NCBI RefSeq assembly: GCF_008330225.1
Contig: NZ_CP042466.1
Location: 558,001 to 622,000 of the forward strand
Source of the DNA: Geobacter sp. FeAm09
GTDB lineage: Bacteria > Desulfobacterota > Desulfuromonadia > Geobacterales > Pseudopelobacteraceae
DNA length: 64,000 nucleotides
Reading direction: 5' to 3'
Positions 1 to 7,965 of this stretch are shown one piece after another; positions within the stretch are counted from its first letter, which is position 1, and the number at the start of each line of letters is the position of its first letter. A program made the translations under genes and the position numbers. The notes beneath the pieces were generated by a model. That model had not been told where the DNA came from. It saw only the letters and a program-made list of their open reading frames with translations, and searched no databases.

Positions 1-51
1 AGTGGCAAAATAATGTAGTTATTAATGATGGTTACGTGAATAGTTCCGGTT

Positions 52-67
52 TGGCATGTTCATTGAA
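52..67 (+). promoter_or_regulatory. Possible sigma-54 promoter
   Basis: TGGCAT, five bases, TTGAA resembles the -24/-12 consensus TGGCAC-N5-TTGCA, with GG and the -12 element correctly spaced, but the -12 GC is GA. It lies 58 bases before the start of the small periplasmic gene. A weak call from pattern alone. Confidence 0.25.
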
Positions 68-79
68 ATACCCTATGAC

Positions 80-95
80 ATCAGATCAATCTGAT
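80..95. promoter_or_regulatory. Perfect inverted repeat, likely operator
   Basis: ATCAGAT-CA-ATCTGAT is a perfect 7+2+7 dyad located 30 bases before the ATG of the small periplasmic protein gene. Position and symmetry suggest a dimeric repressor or activator site. The regulator is unknown. Confidence 0.4.
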
Positions 96-125
96 CATAT
101 TTCCATCCAGAAGGAGAGCGACACA

Positions 126-449
126 ATGAAAAGGGATCTTGTCATGGGAATTGCCATTGCGCTGGGGGTGCTTTCAATCGGCGTAGTGTCAGCTTCGGCA
201 GCCACAACCGCATCCTGCTGCAATGAGGAGGGCGCCTGCCTCGATAAATCGTCCGCACAGCAGTATAAGCAGGAGACTGCTGCATTGTCCGATGCCGTGA
301 GAGTCAAGGAGATAGAGTTGTCCCAACTGCTTGGGTATGATTCCACGATTATCGAAGCACGCCAGCTTGAAGCCGAGATTAAGGAACTCAAGGATAGGAT
401 CGGTGTCGTGGCGCAAAAACACGCTATGCAGGATTGCTGCCGCGGTTGA
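126..449 (+). CDS. Small secreted coiled-coil protein with paired cysteines at both ends
   Basis: This 107-residue protein has an N-terminal signal peptide (hydrophobic stretch at residues 7–24, Ala-rich cleavage region). The mature part opens with a Cys-Cys pair and a third Cys (SCCNEEGAC) and closes with DCCRG. Between them lies a charged, helix-favouring segment with heptad-like leucines, so a periplasmic helical hairpin held by metal or disulfides is plausible. The layout recalls small Spy/ZraP-like periplasmic metal-sensing proteins, but no family signature is certain. The ATG at 126 is chosen because AAGGAG lies just upstream and a signal peptide starts there; a longer in-frame extension has neither. 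It is transcribed alone, convergent with the flox operon. Confidence 0.7.
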   Translation: MKRDLVMGIAIALGVLSIGVVSASAATTASCCNEEGACLDKSSAQQYKQETAALSDAVRVKEIELSQLLGYDSTIIEARQLEAEIKELKDRIGVVAQKHAMQDCCRG

Positions 450-465
450 CGATGATACGGCACGA

Positions 466-493
466 GATGAGCCGGGAGGCTCCCCGGCTCATC
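466..493. terminator. Hairpin between convergent genes
   Basis: GATGAGCCGGG and CCCGGCTCATC form an 11-bp stem with a six-base loop, between the stop codons of two convergent genes. There is only a short T-rich stretch after it, so it is a probable bidirectional terminator of moderate quality. Confidence 0.55.
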
Positions 494-497
494 CGGT

Positions 498-1343
498 TTA
501 AAATTCCGCCGGCATGGCCTTGACCTGTTTCGCCGTGAACACCGGGCCATCCTTGCAGACATAAACATTGCCCACGTTGCAGCGGCCGCATTTGCCCAGG
601 CCGCATTTCATGCGGTTCTCCAGGGTCGTGTAGACCTGCTCGTCCGTAAAACCCAGCCGCTCCAGCACCGGCAGGGTGAATTTGATCATGATCGGCGGAC
701 CGCATACCAGAGCGATGGTGTTCTCCGCGCCGGGGGCTGTTTCTTCCAGGATGGTCGGCACGAAACCGACCCTGCCGTCCCAATCCGGTCCGTTGCCCCC
801 CGGATCCACGGTCTTTACCAACCGCACGTCTGCCCGGTCTTGCCATTCCTGCAGTTCCCGCTTGTAGACCAGGTCTGCCTCGGTGCGGGCCCCGTAGACG
901 ATGGTGATGTCGCCAAACTTGTCGCGCCAGTCCAGGCAGTTCCAGATCAGGGTGCGCAGCGGCGGCAGGGCGATGCCCCCCGCCACGAAGACCAGGTTTT
1001 TGCCGAAGAACTCCTCGATGGGGAAGGAGTTGCCGTAGGGACCGCGCACCCCCATGGTGTCCCCCGGCTCCAGGCGCCGCAGGGCCTCGGTCACGCGGCC
1101 CACGGCGCGAAAACAGCACTCGATGGAGCCGGTGCGGGTCGGCGAAGAGGCGATGCAGAAGGTGGATTCGCCGGCGCCGAAGGCGGAGTACTCGGCAAAC
1201 TGCCCGGCACGAAAGGTGAAACCGTCCCTCAGCGCCTCGTCCTGGAAGACCAGCCGCAGGGTGCGCACGTCCGGCGTCTCGTCGATGACCTCGGCAACGG
1301 TGGCCAGGTGGGGGAGGTAGATGTTCTTGTTGTGATCACACAT
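498..1343 (-). CDS. floxA: FloxA-like FAD/NAD(P)H-binding oxidoreductase subunit
   Basis: 281 residues of the ferredoxin-reductase/AsrB/HydG family: an N-terminal FAD-binding beta-barrel (FTFRAGQFAEYSAFG, then GPYGNSFP), an NAD-binding Rossmann half (LVFVAGGIALPPLRTL; ALVCGPPIMIKF) and a C-terminal cysteine cluster MKCGLGKCGRCNVG that binds a [2Fe-2S] centre in relatives. It is predicted to oxidise NADH and pass electrons into the Hdr–Flox complex in the cytoplasm. It is the last gene of the minus-strand hdrCBA-flox operon, the mirror of the known floxABCD-hdrABC order. The start at 1343 (MCDHNKN) is chosen because upstream in-frame codons fall inside a repeat element and encode a low-complexity VSLCLCVSV string. 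The subunit assignment rests on order and domain content. Confidence 0.8.
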   Translation of the reverse strand: MCDHNKNIYLPHLATVAEVIDETPDVRTLRLVFQDEALRDGFTFRAGQFAEYSAFGAGESTFCIASSPTRTGSIECCFRAVGRVTEALRRLEPGDTMGVRGPYGNSFPIEEFFGKNLVFVAGGIALPPLRTLIWNCLDWRDKFGDITIVYGARTEADLVYKRELQEWQDRADVRLVKTVDPGGNGPDWDGRVGFVPTILEETAPGAENTIALVCGPPIMIKFTLPVLERLGFTDEQVYTTLENRMKCGLGKCGRCNVGNVYVCKDGPVFTAKQVKAMPAEF

Positions 1344-1358
1344 TTCTAAAAACCTTTT

Positions 1359-1520
1359 TGCCACAGAGACACAGAGACACAGAGACACAGAGGAAAAACT
1401 AGAGAAAAACCAGGCAGCAAACAATCTTTTGGGTTAAACCAAAGGCACACAATCTTCTTTGGGGGGAAACCATAAGCCTTTGTGTTTTGATTTTCTCCGT
1501 GTCTCTGTGTCTCCGTGGCA
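1359..1520. repeat. CACAGAG palindromic repeat, copy 1
   Basis: A 162-bp imperfect palindrome. The left arm starts TGCCACAGAGACACAG and the right arm ends CTGTGTCTCCGTGGCA; the centre is AT-rich and variable. It fills the gap between the 119-residue gene and floxA, leaving only the ribosome-binding region of floxA outside. Confidence 0.85.
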
Positions 1521-1531
1521 GATTATGAAGT

Positions 1532-1891
1532 TTATAATTTTGCAGCCATCTCGGTAAAGGCCTGGGCCTTGACCTTCAACTCCACCGGCCGGTTGTTGTC
1601 GCCGAAGCCGATGGTGATGACGCCTCCCACCAGTTGATGCTCCATCTCGGCGAACAGGATCGCCGCCGGGTCCACCAGCAGGTTGCCGGACTGGATGAAC
1701 CCCCGCTCCCGGAGCGCCGCCACGAACGCCTCCTGCTCGACCTTGGACACCTTCTTGAAGAGCTGCTTCCTGACCACCGGGCCGCCGAACCACACATCCA
1801 TCATGCGGGTGGTGTCCGACACCAGAGGGTTGTCCTCCGGGGTGGTCATCTGGGCGGCGATGACGTGCCGTATATTGATGAATCGTTCCAT
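1532..1891 (-). CDS. Conserved hypothetical protein in the hdr-flox operon
   Basis: 119 residues, soluble, no signal peptide or membrane segment and no cysteine, so it is not an Fe-S protein. The sequence is rich in Val, Phe and Met with a mixed alpha/beta look (FGGPVVRKQLFKKV; GGVITIGFGDNNRPVELK). I do not recognise a family. It sits between floxB and floxA, with which it must be co-transcribed, so it may be an assembly factor or a small accessory subunit. The ATG at 1891 is the only reasonable start. The 42-base gap to floxB contains a short remnant of the CACAGAG repeat. Confidence 0.65.
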   Translation of the reverse strand: MERFINIRHVIAAQMTTPEDNPLVSDTTRMMDVWFGGPVVRKQLFKKVSKVEQEAFVAALRERGFIQSGNLLVDPAAILFAEMEHQLVGGVITIGFGDNNRPVELKVKAQAFTEMAAKL

Positions 1892-1908
1892 GTAAGACCT
1901 CGTTTTGG

Positions 1909-1919
1909 CCTCTGTGGCA
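1909..1919. repeat. Remnant of the CACAGAG repeat
   Basis: CCTCTGTGGCA matches the outer end of the right arm of the palindromic repeats seen in the other gaps of this operon. The rest of the element is missing, so this looks like a deletion remnant in the gap upstream of the 119-residue gene. Confidence 0.5.
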
Positions 1920-1933
1920 AATATGGCGTTCTT

Positions 1934-2938
1934 TTATTTCTTGCTTATCTCGGAAACAATCGCAGCGATATCGATCCCCACCGGGCAGAAGCGGATGCAT
2001 CTGCCGCAGCCGGTGCACAGGGTCTGGCCGAACTTGTCGTCGTAGTACTTGAACTTGTGCATGATGCGGTTGCGGTAACGCTTGGGCTGGAGGTCGCGCG
2101 GGTTGTGGCCCGAGGCGTGGTGGGTGAATTTCCAGAAACCGCAGGCGTCCCAGCTCTTGCGGCGTTTGCCCGCTTTCTCGGTCCCCTCGTCCACGATGTC
2201 GAAGCAGTGGCAGGCCGGGCAGAGGAAGGCGCAGGCCCCGCAGCCGACGCAGCGCACGGCGATGCTGTCCCAGGCCGGGTCCTCGAAATGGTCGTCCAGC
2301 CACGCCTTGACCTTTTTCAGGTCGAACTTTTCCGTCTGCGGTTCGGCCAGGGGGAGCGCCGGTGCGCCGCTCGGTTCACCGAACAGTTCCTTGTGGCTGT
2401 TGACCAGGGTCTCTCCTTTTTCCGTGAAGGTCTCGCAGGCGTAACCGCCCCCTTCCACCGGGGTCAGGAACAGGTCGCTCCCCTTGGGATCGGCCGGGGA
2501 GAGCCCCACGGCCGTGCAGAAACAGGCGTCGTCGGCCTGCGTGCAGGCCAGGCCGACGATGGTGGTCTTTTGGCGGCGTTCCAGGAAAAACTCGTCCTGG
2601 TAATCCCAGGAGAACACGGCGTCCAGTACCGGGACCGCAGCGGCGTCGCAGGGACGTACCCCTACCAGCACCGTTTCCGGGAAACGTGCGGGGTTTACAT
2701 CGGTCAGGGTGACCTGCTGCCCCTCCTTGCCGTAGGACATGATGTCCTCGCAGACCGGGAAAAAGGTCTCCTTGGCCGAGCGGCGGGGCAACTGGCCGAG
2801 CACGATCCCGGCGGAATCCGCAAACGGCCCGTAGAGCGGTGTGCCGGCCTCCATGCGCGGCGCCACGACACGCTTGCCGTCGGCGATCAACTTGTCCAGC
2901 AGGTGGCCCAGGTTTTGTTGTGAGATGAATTTCTGCAT
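1934..2938 (-). CDS. floxB: FloxB-like [4Fe-4S] dicluster subunit (AsrA/HydB-type)
   Basis: 334 residues. The C-terminal half carries two ferredoxin-type clusters: CVGCGACAFLCPACHCFD and CTGCGRCIRFCPVGID, each followed by Pro. The N-terminal two thirds resembles the AsrA/sulfhydrogenase beta subunit family, including the VGVRPCDAAAVPVLD segment typical of that group. It is predicted to carry electrons between the flavin subunit FloxA and the FloxC/D–Hdr part of the complex. The start at 2938 (MQKFISQQ) is preferred; the longer reading runs into the adjacent repeat. The letter B is inferred from gene order mirroring floxABCD-hdrABC, so B and C could be exchanged. Confidence 0.75.
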   Translation of the reverse strand: MQKFISQQNLGHLLDKLIADGKRVVAPRMEAGTPLYGPFADSAGIVLGQLPRRSAKETFFPVCEDIMSYGKEGQQVTLTDVNPARFPETVLVGVRPCDAAAVPVLDAVFSWDYQDEFFLERRQKTTIVGLACTQADDACFCTAVGLSPADPKGSDLFLTPVEGGGYACETFTEKGETLVNSHKELFGEPSGAPALPLAEPQTEKFDLKKVKAWLDDHFEDPAWDSIAVRCVGCGACAFLCPACHCFDIVDEGTEKAGKRRKSWDACGFWKFTHHASGHNPRDLQPKRYRNRIMHKFKYYDDKFGQTLCTGCGRCIRFCPVGIDIAAIVSEISKK

Positions 2939-2956
2939 GTTAACACCTTTAAAATC

Positions 2957-3103
2957 TGCCACAGAGACACAGAGACACAGAGGAAAACAAAGAGAGAAAA
3001 CCAAAACATTTTCAGGGAAAACCAAAGTCTGAAAGATTCGTTGTGTGTAACCCACAATAACTTTGTTTTTTGCTTTTCTCTGCGCCTCTGTGGCTCCGTG
3101 GCA
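2957..3103. repeat. CACAGAG palindromic repeat, copy 2
   Basis: 147 bp between floxC and floxB. Left arm TGCCACAGAGACACAGAG, right arm ending TCTGTGGCTCCGTGGCA. The right arm shows an internal GCCTCTGTGGC variant of the same heptad theme. Confidence 0.85.
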
Positions 3104-3108
3104 AATAA

Positions 3109-4029
3109 TTATTTTATAAAACTCTGGTCATCCTTCTCGTCGTACATCGCCAGCGGTCCTTTTTCCCGCACCTGGAACCCGGCCTCGTAGTCGTACAACT
3201 CTTTCAGCTCCTTGGCCATCTTGCGGTTCAAGAGATTGAGCGGGATGTCCATGGGGCAGACGCGTTCGCACTCGGCGCAGCCGGCGCAGCGACCGGCCAG
3301 GTGCATGGCCCGGACGATGTGCCAGGCCGTGTTGCCGGCCGGGCGTGGGGTGGTCTCCACCATCTGGGGCTTGTTGCGGTCGCACAGGCACTGCTCGCAG
3401 AAGCAGAACGGGCAGACCTGGCGGCAGGCGTAGCATTTGATGCATTTCTTGAACTGCTCTTTCCAGTAGGCCCAGCGCTCGGCCGGGGTCATGGCCTCCA
3501 GGCGGGCGATCTCGGCACGGTACTTTCCCGCCAACTCTGGGGTGGCCGGCTGCCGATCCGGCACGAAGTCGCATTCCTGCGGCAGGTGGGCATCACATTC
3601 GCGGCACTTGGGGGCGATGGTGTCGCCGGTCAGCTCCTGGGCGGGCTGGGCCGTGGAGGCCAGCACCCCGGCGCAGGGGACGCCGATCAGGTACAATTCC
3701 TCCCGCTTCAGTTGCGATTCCCCCATCAGTCCCACCAACGCCTTCAGGTCGCACCCCTTGACCACGATGCCGATCTTGCCGGTCTTGGGAATTTCCTTCT
3801 TGGCCTTGGTCAGGTAGACAGCCAGGTTGTTGACGCAGGCGGCGGAGAAGATCAACTCTTCCGCCCGTACAGCATCGGTGATGACCACCGGCTGGGCAGA
3901 GCCTTTGCGCCGGGCGGCGGCATACCCCACAACGGCGGAGACGTGGCCTTCCGACAGGATACGTCGCGCCTCGCCCTGGATGGCCTCGGTAATGGCGGCG
4001 TAGATGGATGTGTCGATGGTGTTTGTCAT
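3109..4029 (-). CDS. floxC: FloxC-like [4Fe-4S] subunit with FrhB-like N-terminal part
   Basis: 306 residues. The first half contains GIVVKGCDLKALVGL, a segment shared with the FrhB/coenzyme F420 hydrogenase beta family and related electron-transfer subunits. The second half has cysteine clusters CIKCYACRQVCPFCFC and CAGCAECERVCPMDIP, expected to hold two [4Fe-4S] centres, plus extra cysteines (CRECDAHLPQEC, CEQCLC) that could bind further metal. A cytoplasmic electron-relay subunit of the Hdr–Flox complex is the likely role. It lies between floxD and floxB with a palindromic repeat on each side. The assignment as FloxC comes from order and domain content. Confidence 0.75.
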   Translation of the reverse strand: MTNTIDTSIYAAITEAIQGEARRILSEGHVSAVVGYAAARRKGSAQPVVITDAVRAEELIFSAACVNNLAVYLTKAKKEIPKTGKIGIVVKGCDLKALVGLMGESQLKREELYLIGVPCAGVLASTAQPAQELTGDTIAPKCRECDAHLPQECDFVPDRQPATPELAGKYRAEIARLEAMTPAERWAYWKEQFKKCIKCYACRQVCPFCFCEQCLCDRNKPQMVETTPRPAGNTAWHIVRAMHLAGRCAGCAECERVCPMDIPLNLLNRKMAKELKELYDYEAGFQVREKGPLAMYDEKDDQSFIK

Positions 4030-4054
4030 ATAAAACCCTTAAAATCTTGAAATC

Positions 4055-4215
4055 TGCCACAGAGACACAGAGGAAAAACAAAGAGAGAAAACCAACCACT
4101 ATTTGAGTAAAGCCAAACGCCAAAACAGTTGCGAGGTATAATTCTTCAGAGCCTTTTGTTTTCCCTTCTTGTTTCTCGTCTTTGAATTTCTCCGTGTCTC
4201 TGTGTCTCCGTGGCA
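4055..4215. repeat. CACAGAG palindromic repeat, copy 3
   Basis: 161 bp between floxD and floxC, beginning TGCCACAGAGACACAGAGG and ending GTGTCTCTGTGTCTCCGTGGCA in two blocks. Same ends and orientation symmetry as copies 1 and 2. Confidence 0.85.
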
Positions 4216-4225
4216 GATGTTGATT

Positions 4226-4723
4226 TTAAATAGAATCGTACGCCTCTTGCAATTCCGGTGTATCGATAGCCCCGGACCACTGTTCCTCCAGGGCCAGTTC
4301 CTTGAACTCCTGCATCGGCCCCATGCCCCTGACCCGCTCGGTCAGGTCGGTGACCATCTCCACCCATTTGCCCCCTTCGGCGGCCGAAACCCAGGAAAAT
4401 TGGAGGCGGCCCAGATCGACCCCCACGAACTCCAGAAGCTTCCTGAAGGCGGCGAACCTGCGGCGGGCGTGGAAGTTGCCGGCGATGTAGTGGCAGTCCC
4501 CCGGGTGGCAGCCGGACACCAGGACGCCGTCGGCCCCCTGCTGGAAGGCCTTGAGGATGAAGACCGGGTCGATGCGTCCGGTGCAGGGGAACTTGAGCAC
4601 CCGTACGTTGGCCGGATACTGCAGGCGGCTGGTGCCGGCCAGGTCGGCCCCGGCATAGGTGCACCAGGTGCAGACAAAGGCAATGATCTTCGGTTCGAAG
4701 GCGTGTTTTTCTTTATGGTGCAT
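4226..4723 (-). CDS. floxD: MvhD/FloxD-type iron-sulfur subunit
   Basis: 165 residues of the MvhD family, the small Fe-S protein that docks hydrogenase or Flox modules onto HdrA. The family signature is clear: FVCTWCTYAGADLAG near the N-terminus, VRVLKFPCTGRIDP, and GVLVSGCHPGDCHYIAGN. These cysteines bind a [2Fe-2S] cluster in MvhD. The gene lies directly after hdrA in transcription order, as in other Hdr–Flox clusters. The ATG at 4723 (MHHKEKH) is chosen over an upstream in-frame start that would add residues overlapping the neighbouring repeat. Confidence 0.88.
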   Translation of the reverse strand: MHHKEKHAFEPKIIAFVCTWCTYAGADLAGTSRLQYPANVRVLKFPCTGRIDPVFILKAFQQGADGVLVSGCHPGDCHYIAGNFHARRRFAAFRKLLEFVGVDLGRLQFSWVSAAEGGKWVEMVTDLTERVRGMGPMQEFKELALEEQWSGAIDTPELQEAYDSI

Positions 4724-4748
4724 TGAGAACTTCCTTCTTAAAGCTCGA

Positions 4749-4882
4749 ACCACGGAGGACACAGAGGATCACGGAGGAAAGACAAAATCAAAGTCCTGAA
4801 TATTTGGGGGTGAACCGAAAACAATTCGATTTGTTTTCGCCTTCCTCCGGTTTCCTCTGTGTCCCTCCGTGTCCTCCGTGGT
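4749..4882. repeat. CACAGAG-type palindromic repeat, copy 4 (divergent)
   Basis: 134 bp between hdrA and floxD. This copy uses ACCACGGAGGACACAGAGG at the left and CGTGTCCTCCGTGGT at the right: same layout, but with GGAGGACAC replacing GAGACAC, so it is a diverged subfamily member. Confidence 0.8.
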
Positions 4883-4894
4883 GAATAATAATTT

Positions 4895-6892
4895 TTAAAG
4901 CGCTTCTATCATAGCCACGATCTGCTCATCGGTATACCCGTCCAACTCCACGCTCTTGGATGGGCAGGTGGCCTGGCAGGTGCCGCAGCCGCCGCATACG
5001 CCGGGATTGACGTAGGCCACCACCTTGACCAGGTTGCCCTGGCGGTCGCGGATCTCCTTCTCCTCCACTGCGCCGTAGGGGCAGACCTTCTGGCAGTAGA
5101 AGCACCCCACGCAGCCGGCCTCCCGCACTCGGGCCACGATCGGCTCCCGCTCCAGCTTGTCCTTGGCAAAGAGGGTCATGACCTTGGCCGCGGCGGCCGA
5201 GGCCTGGCTGACGGTGTCGGGGATATCCTTGGGCCCCTGGCAGGCGCCGGCCAGGTAGATGCCGGCCGTGGCGCACTCCACCGGGCGCAGCTTGGCGTGG
5301 GCCTCGGAATAGAAGTGATACTTGTCGTAGGAGATGCCCAGCTTCTGGGCAAGGGTGTCGGCCCCCTTCTGGGGCTGCACGGCCGTAGCCAGCACCACCA
5401 TGTCGGCCTCGATCTCCACCTGCACCCCCACGGCGATATCGCTCCCCATGACCACGATCTTGTCCCCCTTCTGGTAGAGACGGGAGACCATGCCCCTGAT
5501 GTAGACCGCTTCTTCCTCCTCGATGGAGCGGCGCCAGAATTCGTCATAACTCTTGCCCGGCGTACGGGCATCCATGAAGAAGACGTAGGCTTGGCCGTCG
5601 TGTACCTTGTGGTGGTAGAGCATGGTGTGCTTGGCGGTGTACATGCAGCAGATCTTGGAACAGTAGGAGATACCCTTTTCCCGGGCCCGGGAGCCGACGC
5701 ACTGGATGAAGACGATCTGCTTCGGTTCCCTGCCGTCGGAAGGGCGGAGGATCTTGCCGCCGGTGGGCCCGGAGGCGGAGGCCAGGCGTTCGAAGGTCAT
5801 ACCGTCGATCACGTCCGGAATCTTGCCGTGGCCGAATTCTCCGTACCCCTTGATGGCGGAGCCCTTGGGCTTCTCCTCGATGGAGTAGAGATCGAAGCCG
5901 GTGGCGACCACGATAGCGCCCACCGGTTCCACGATCAACCGGTCTTCCTGCTCGTAATCCACGGCGCCGGGGCCGCACACCTTCTGGCAGACCCCGCACT
6001 TGCCGGTCTTGAACTTGGTGCAGTTCTCCCGGTCGATAACCGGCGTGTTGGGCACCGCCTGGGGGAAGGGTACGTAGATGGCCGGGCGCATGCCCAGGTT
6101 CCGGTCGAAGGTGTTGGGGATCTTCTTCTGGGGGCATTTGGTCATGCAGATCCCGCAGCCGGTGCACTTGTCCTCGTCCACCGACCGGGCCTTCCGGCGC
6201 ACCGTGACCTGGAAATTGCCGATGTACCCCTCCACCTGTTCGATCTCGGCATAGGTGTAGAGCGTGATCTTGGGGTGGTTCGCCACGTCCACCATCTTGG
6301 GGGTCATGATGCACTGGGAGCAGTCCAGGGTCGGGAAGGTTTCGGAGAGCTGGGCCATGTGGCCGCCGATGGAGGGTTCCCGCTCCACCAGCACCACCTC
6401 GTGGCCGGCGTCGGCGATGTCCAGTGCCGCCTGGATGCCGGCGATGCCGCCGCCGATGACCAGGGATCGTTTGGTGACCGGCACGGTGATGGTGGGGAGC
6501 ACGCGGTTCTTCTTGACCCGCTCCACCATCATGCCCACGATCTCGATGGCCTTGGCCGTGGCCTCGTCCCGGTCCTCGTGGACCCAGGAACAGTGTTCGC
6601 GGATGTTGGCCATCTCGCACAGGAAGGGGTTCAGCCCGGCGGATTCCACCGCCTTGCGGAAGGTTTTCTCGTGCATGCGGGGCGAGCAGGCCGCCACCAC
6701 CACGTGGGAGAGCCGCTGTTCCTGGATGGCCTTTTTCAGGAGCCCTTGACCGGGGTCGGAGCACATGTATTTGTAATCGGTGGAAAAGGCCACGCCGGGC
6801 AGTGTGCCGACCTGGGCCGCGACCCGCTCCACATCCACGGTCCGGGAGATGTTTTCACCGCAATGGCAGATAAATACGCCTATTCTGGACAT
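4895..6892 (-). CDS. hdrA: Heterodisulfide reductase subunit A homologue
   Basis: 665 residues, the electron-bifurcating flavoprotein subunit. It begins with GVFICHCGENI, has the FAD-binding GGGIAGIQAALDIADAGHEV (about residues 148–167) followed by the HdrA hallmark LVEREPSIGGHMAQL and TFPTLDCSQC, a central ferredoxin-like pair (CTGCGICMTKCPQKKIP; CGVCQKVCGPGAVD) and a C-terminal pair (CVGCFYCQKVCPYGAV; CGGCGTCQATCPSKSV). In characterised Hdr complexes this flavin splits electrons between ferredoxin and a disulfide-type acceptor handled by HdrBC. Here NADH via Flox is the probable donor. Located in the cytoplasm; the physiological acceptor (a DsrC-like or other thiol) cannot be read from this window. 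Confidence 0.93.
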   Translation of the reverse strand: MSRIGVFICHCGENISRTVDVERVAAQVGTLPGVAFSTDYKYMCSDPGQGLLKKAIQEQRLSHVVVAACSPRMHEKTFRKAVESAGLNPFLCEMANIREHCSWVHEDRDEATAKAIEIVGMMVERVKKNRVLPTITVPVTKRSLVIGGGIAGIQAALDIADAGHEVVLVEREPSIGGHMAQLSETFPTLDCSQCIMTPKMVDVANHPKITLYTYAEIEQVEGYIGNFQVTVRRKARSVDEDKCTGCGICMTKCPQKKIPNTFDRNLGMRPAIYVPFPQAVPNTPVIDRENCTKFKTGKCGVCQKVCGPGAVDYEQEDRLIVEPVGAIVVATGFDLYSIEEKPKGSAIKGYGEFGHGKIPDVIDGMTFERLASASGPTGGKILRPSDGREPKQIVFIQCVGSRAREKGISYCSKICCMYTAKHTMLYHHKVHDGQAYVFFMDARTPGKSYDEFWRRSIEEEEAVYIRGMVSRLYQKGDKIVVMGSDIAVGVQVEIEADMVVLATAVQPQKGADTLAQKLGISYDKYHFYSEAHAKLRPVECATAGIYLAGACQGPKDIPDTVSQASAAAAKVMTLFAKDKLEREPIVARVREAGCVGCFYCQKVCPYGAVEEKEIRDRQGNLVKVVAYVNPGVCGGCGTCQATCPSKSVELDGYTDEQIVAMIEAL

Positions 6893-6920
6893 CGATGATT
6901 CCTTTTACCATAAAGGCTTT

Positions 6921-7073
6921 TGCCACAGAGACACGGAGACACAGAGAAAGGCAGGAGAAAATCAAAATCCTTTTGTTGGGAAAAACGAAGGCTGAAAAAC
7001 TCTATTAAGCATTAACCCTAAAGCCTCTCGTTTTTGCTCTTGACGTTCTCCGTGTCTCTGTGTCTCTGTGGCA
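6921..7073. repeat. CACAGAG palindromic repeat, copy 5
   Basis: 153 bp between hdrB and hdrA. Left TGCCACAGAGACACGGAG, right TGTCTCTGTGTCTCTGTGGCA. The hdrA ribosome-binding region (AAAAGGAATC) lies just outside the left end. Confidence 0.85.
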
Positions 7074-7077
7074 GATT

Positions 7078-7965
7078 TTATAAAAGCTGTTTTTCCTTCA
7101 AAAGCGGCATGGGGTTGACGATCAGGGCATCCAGGCCGAGCTTGTCCGCGCCCAGGCCGGTGGCCAGGCCCACCAGTTGGGTGATGTAGAAGACCGGCAT
7201 GGCGTACCGGGTGTCGTAGACCCCCTCGATCTCCTCCTGGCGGATATCCAGGTTGCCGTGGCATAGGGGGCAGGCTACCATGATGCAGTCGGCGCCGGCC
7301 TCCTTGGCCGAATCCAGGATGGCGTGGGAGAGTTGGATGACCACGCCGGGGCGCGACAGGGTGAAGTTGGCGCCGCAGCACTCCAGGCGGTGGCTCCAGG
7401 CTACGGTTTCGGCCCCCACCGCTTTCAAGACGTCCTCCATGATGGTCGGCGCCTCGACGCAATCCAGGTTCGGCACGTCGGTGGGCCGGGTCAGGAGGCA
7501 GCCGTAGTAGCAGGCCACCTTGAGGCCTGCGAGCGGCTTGGTGACGGCCTGTTTCAGGCGATCCAGCCCCAGGTCGCGGGCCAGGATGTCCAGCAGGTGC
7601 TTGACGTTGCCCTTCATGGGCACCGGGGCGTCAATGGCCTTTTCCACCTGCTTGCGTTTGACGTCGTTTTCCGAGAGGACATGCTGGGTGGTCTTGAGCC
7701 GTGAGAAACAGGCGGCGCAGGCGACCGCCAGGTCTCCCCCCACCTTTTCCGCCAGTTCCATGTTTTTGGCGCACAGGGAGAGGGAGAGCAATTCGTCCAC
7801 GTTGTGGGCCGGGGTGGCGCCGCAGCAAAACCAGTCCGGCACCTCGGTCAGGCCGATGCCGAGCTTTCTGAACAGTTCCCGGGTGGAAAGGTCGTATTCG
7901 CCGGCCGAAGCATGGAGGGAACAGCCGGGGTAGTAGGCGTAGCTGAGGGTGTTCCTGGAGGTCAC
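7078..7965 (-). CDS. hdrB: Heterodisulfide reductase subunit B homologue
   Basis: 295 residues with the two CCG domains that hold the non-cubane [4Fe-4S] clusters at the disulfide-reducing site. N-terminal domain: YYPGCSLH, then WFCCGATPAHN and ACAACFSRL. C-terminal domain: CYYGCLLTRP, then LECCGANFTL and VACPLCHGNLD. It partners HdrC (4-bp overlapping start, translational coupling) and HdrA. In Desulfuromonadales without methanogenesis the substrate is not CoM-S-S-CoB; another disulfide or thiol carrier is assumed. No membrane segment is visible. Confidence 0.92.
   Translation of the reverse strand: MTSRNTLSYAYYPGCSLHASAGEYDLSTRELFRKLGIGLTEVPDWFCCGATPAHNVDELLSLSLCAKNMELAEKVGGDLAVACAACFSRLKTTQHVLSENDVKRKQVEKAIDAPVPMKGNVKHLLDILARDLGLDRLKQAVTKPLAGLKVACYYGCLLTRPTDVPNLDCVEAPTIMEDVLKAVGAETVAWSHRLECCGANFTLSRPGVVIQLSHAILDSAKEAGADCIMVACPLCHGNLDIRQEEIEGVYDTRYAMPVFYITQLVGLATGLGADKLGLDALIVNPMPLLKEKQLL

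Noticed and set aside
504-1424. Start of FloxA at 1424, giving an N-terminal VSLCLCVSV segment
   Set aside because: Those codons come from the CACAGAG repeat. Similar repeat-derived leader peptides appear before floxB and floxC, so this is translated repeat, not protein.
5297-6898. Long plus-strand open frames opposite hdrA, nap and cus genes
   Set aside because: GC-rich third positions create long antisense frames full of His, Gly and Asp with no motifs. They mirror strong genes on the other strand.
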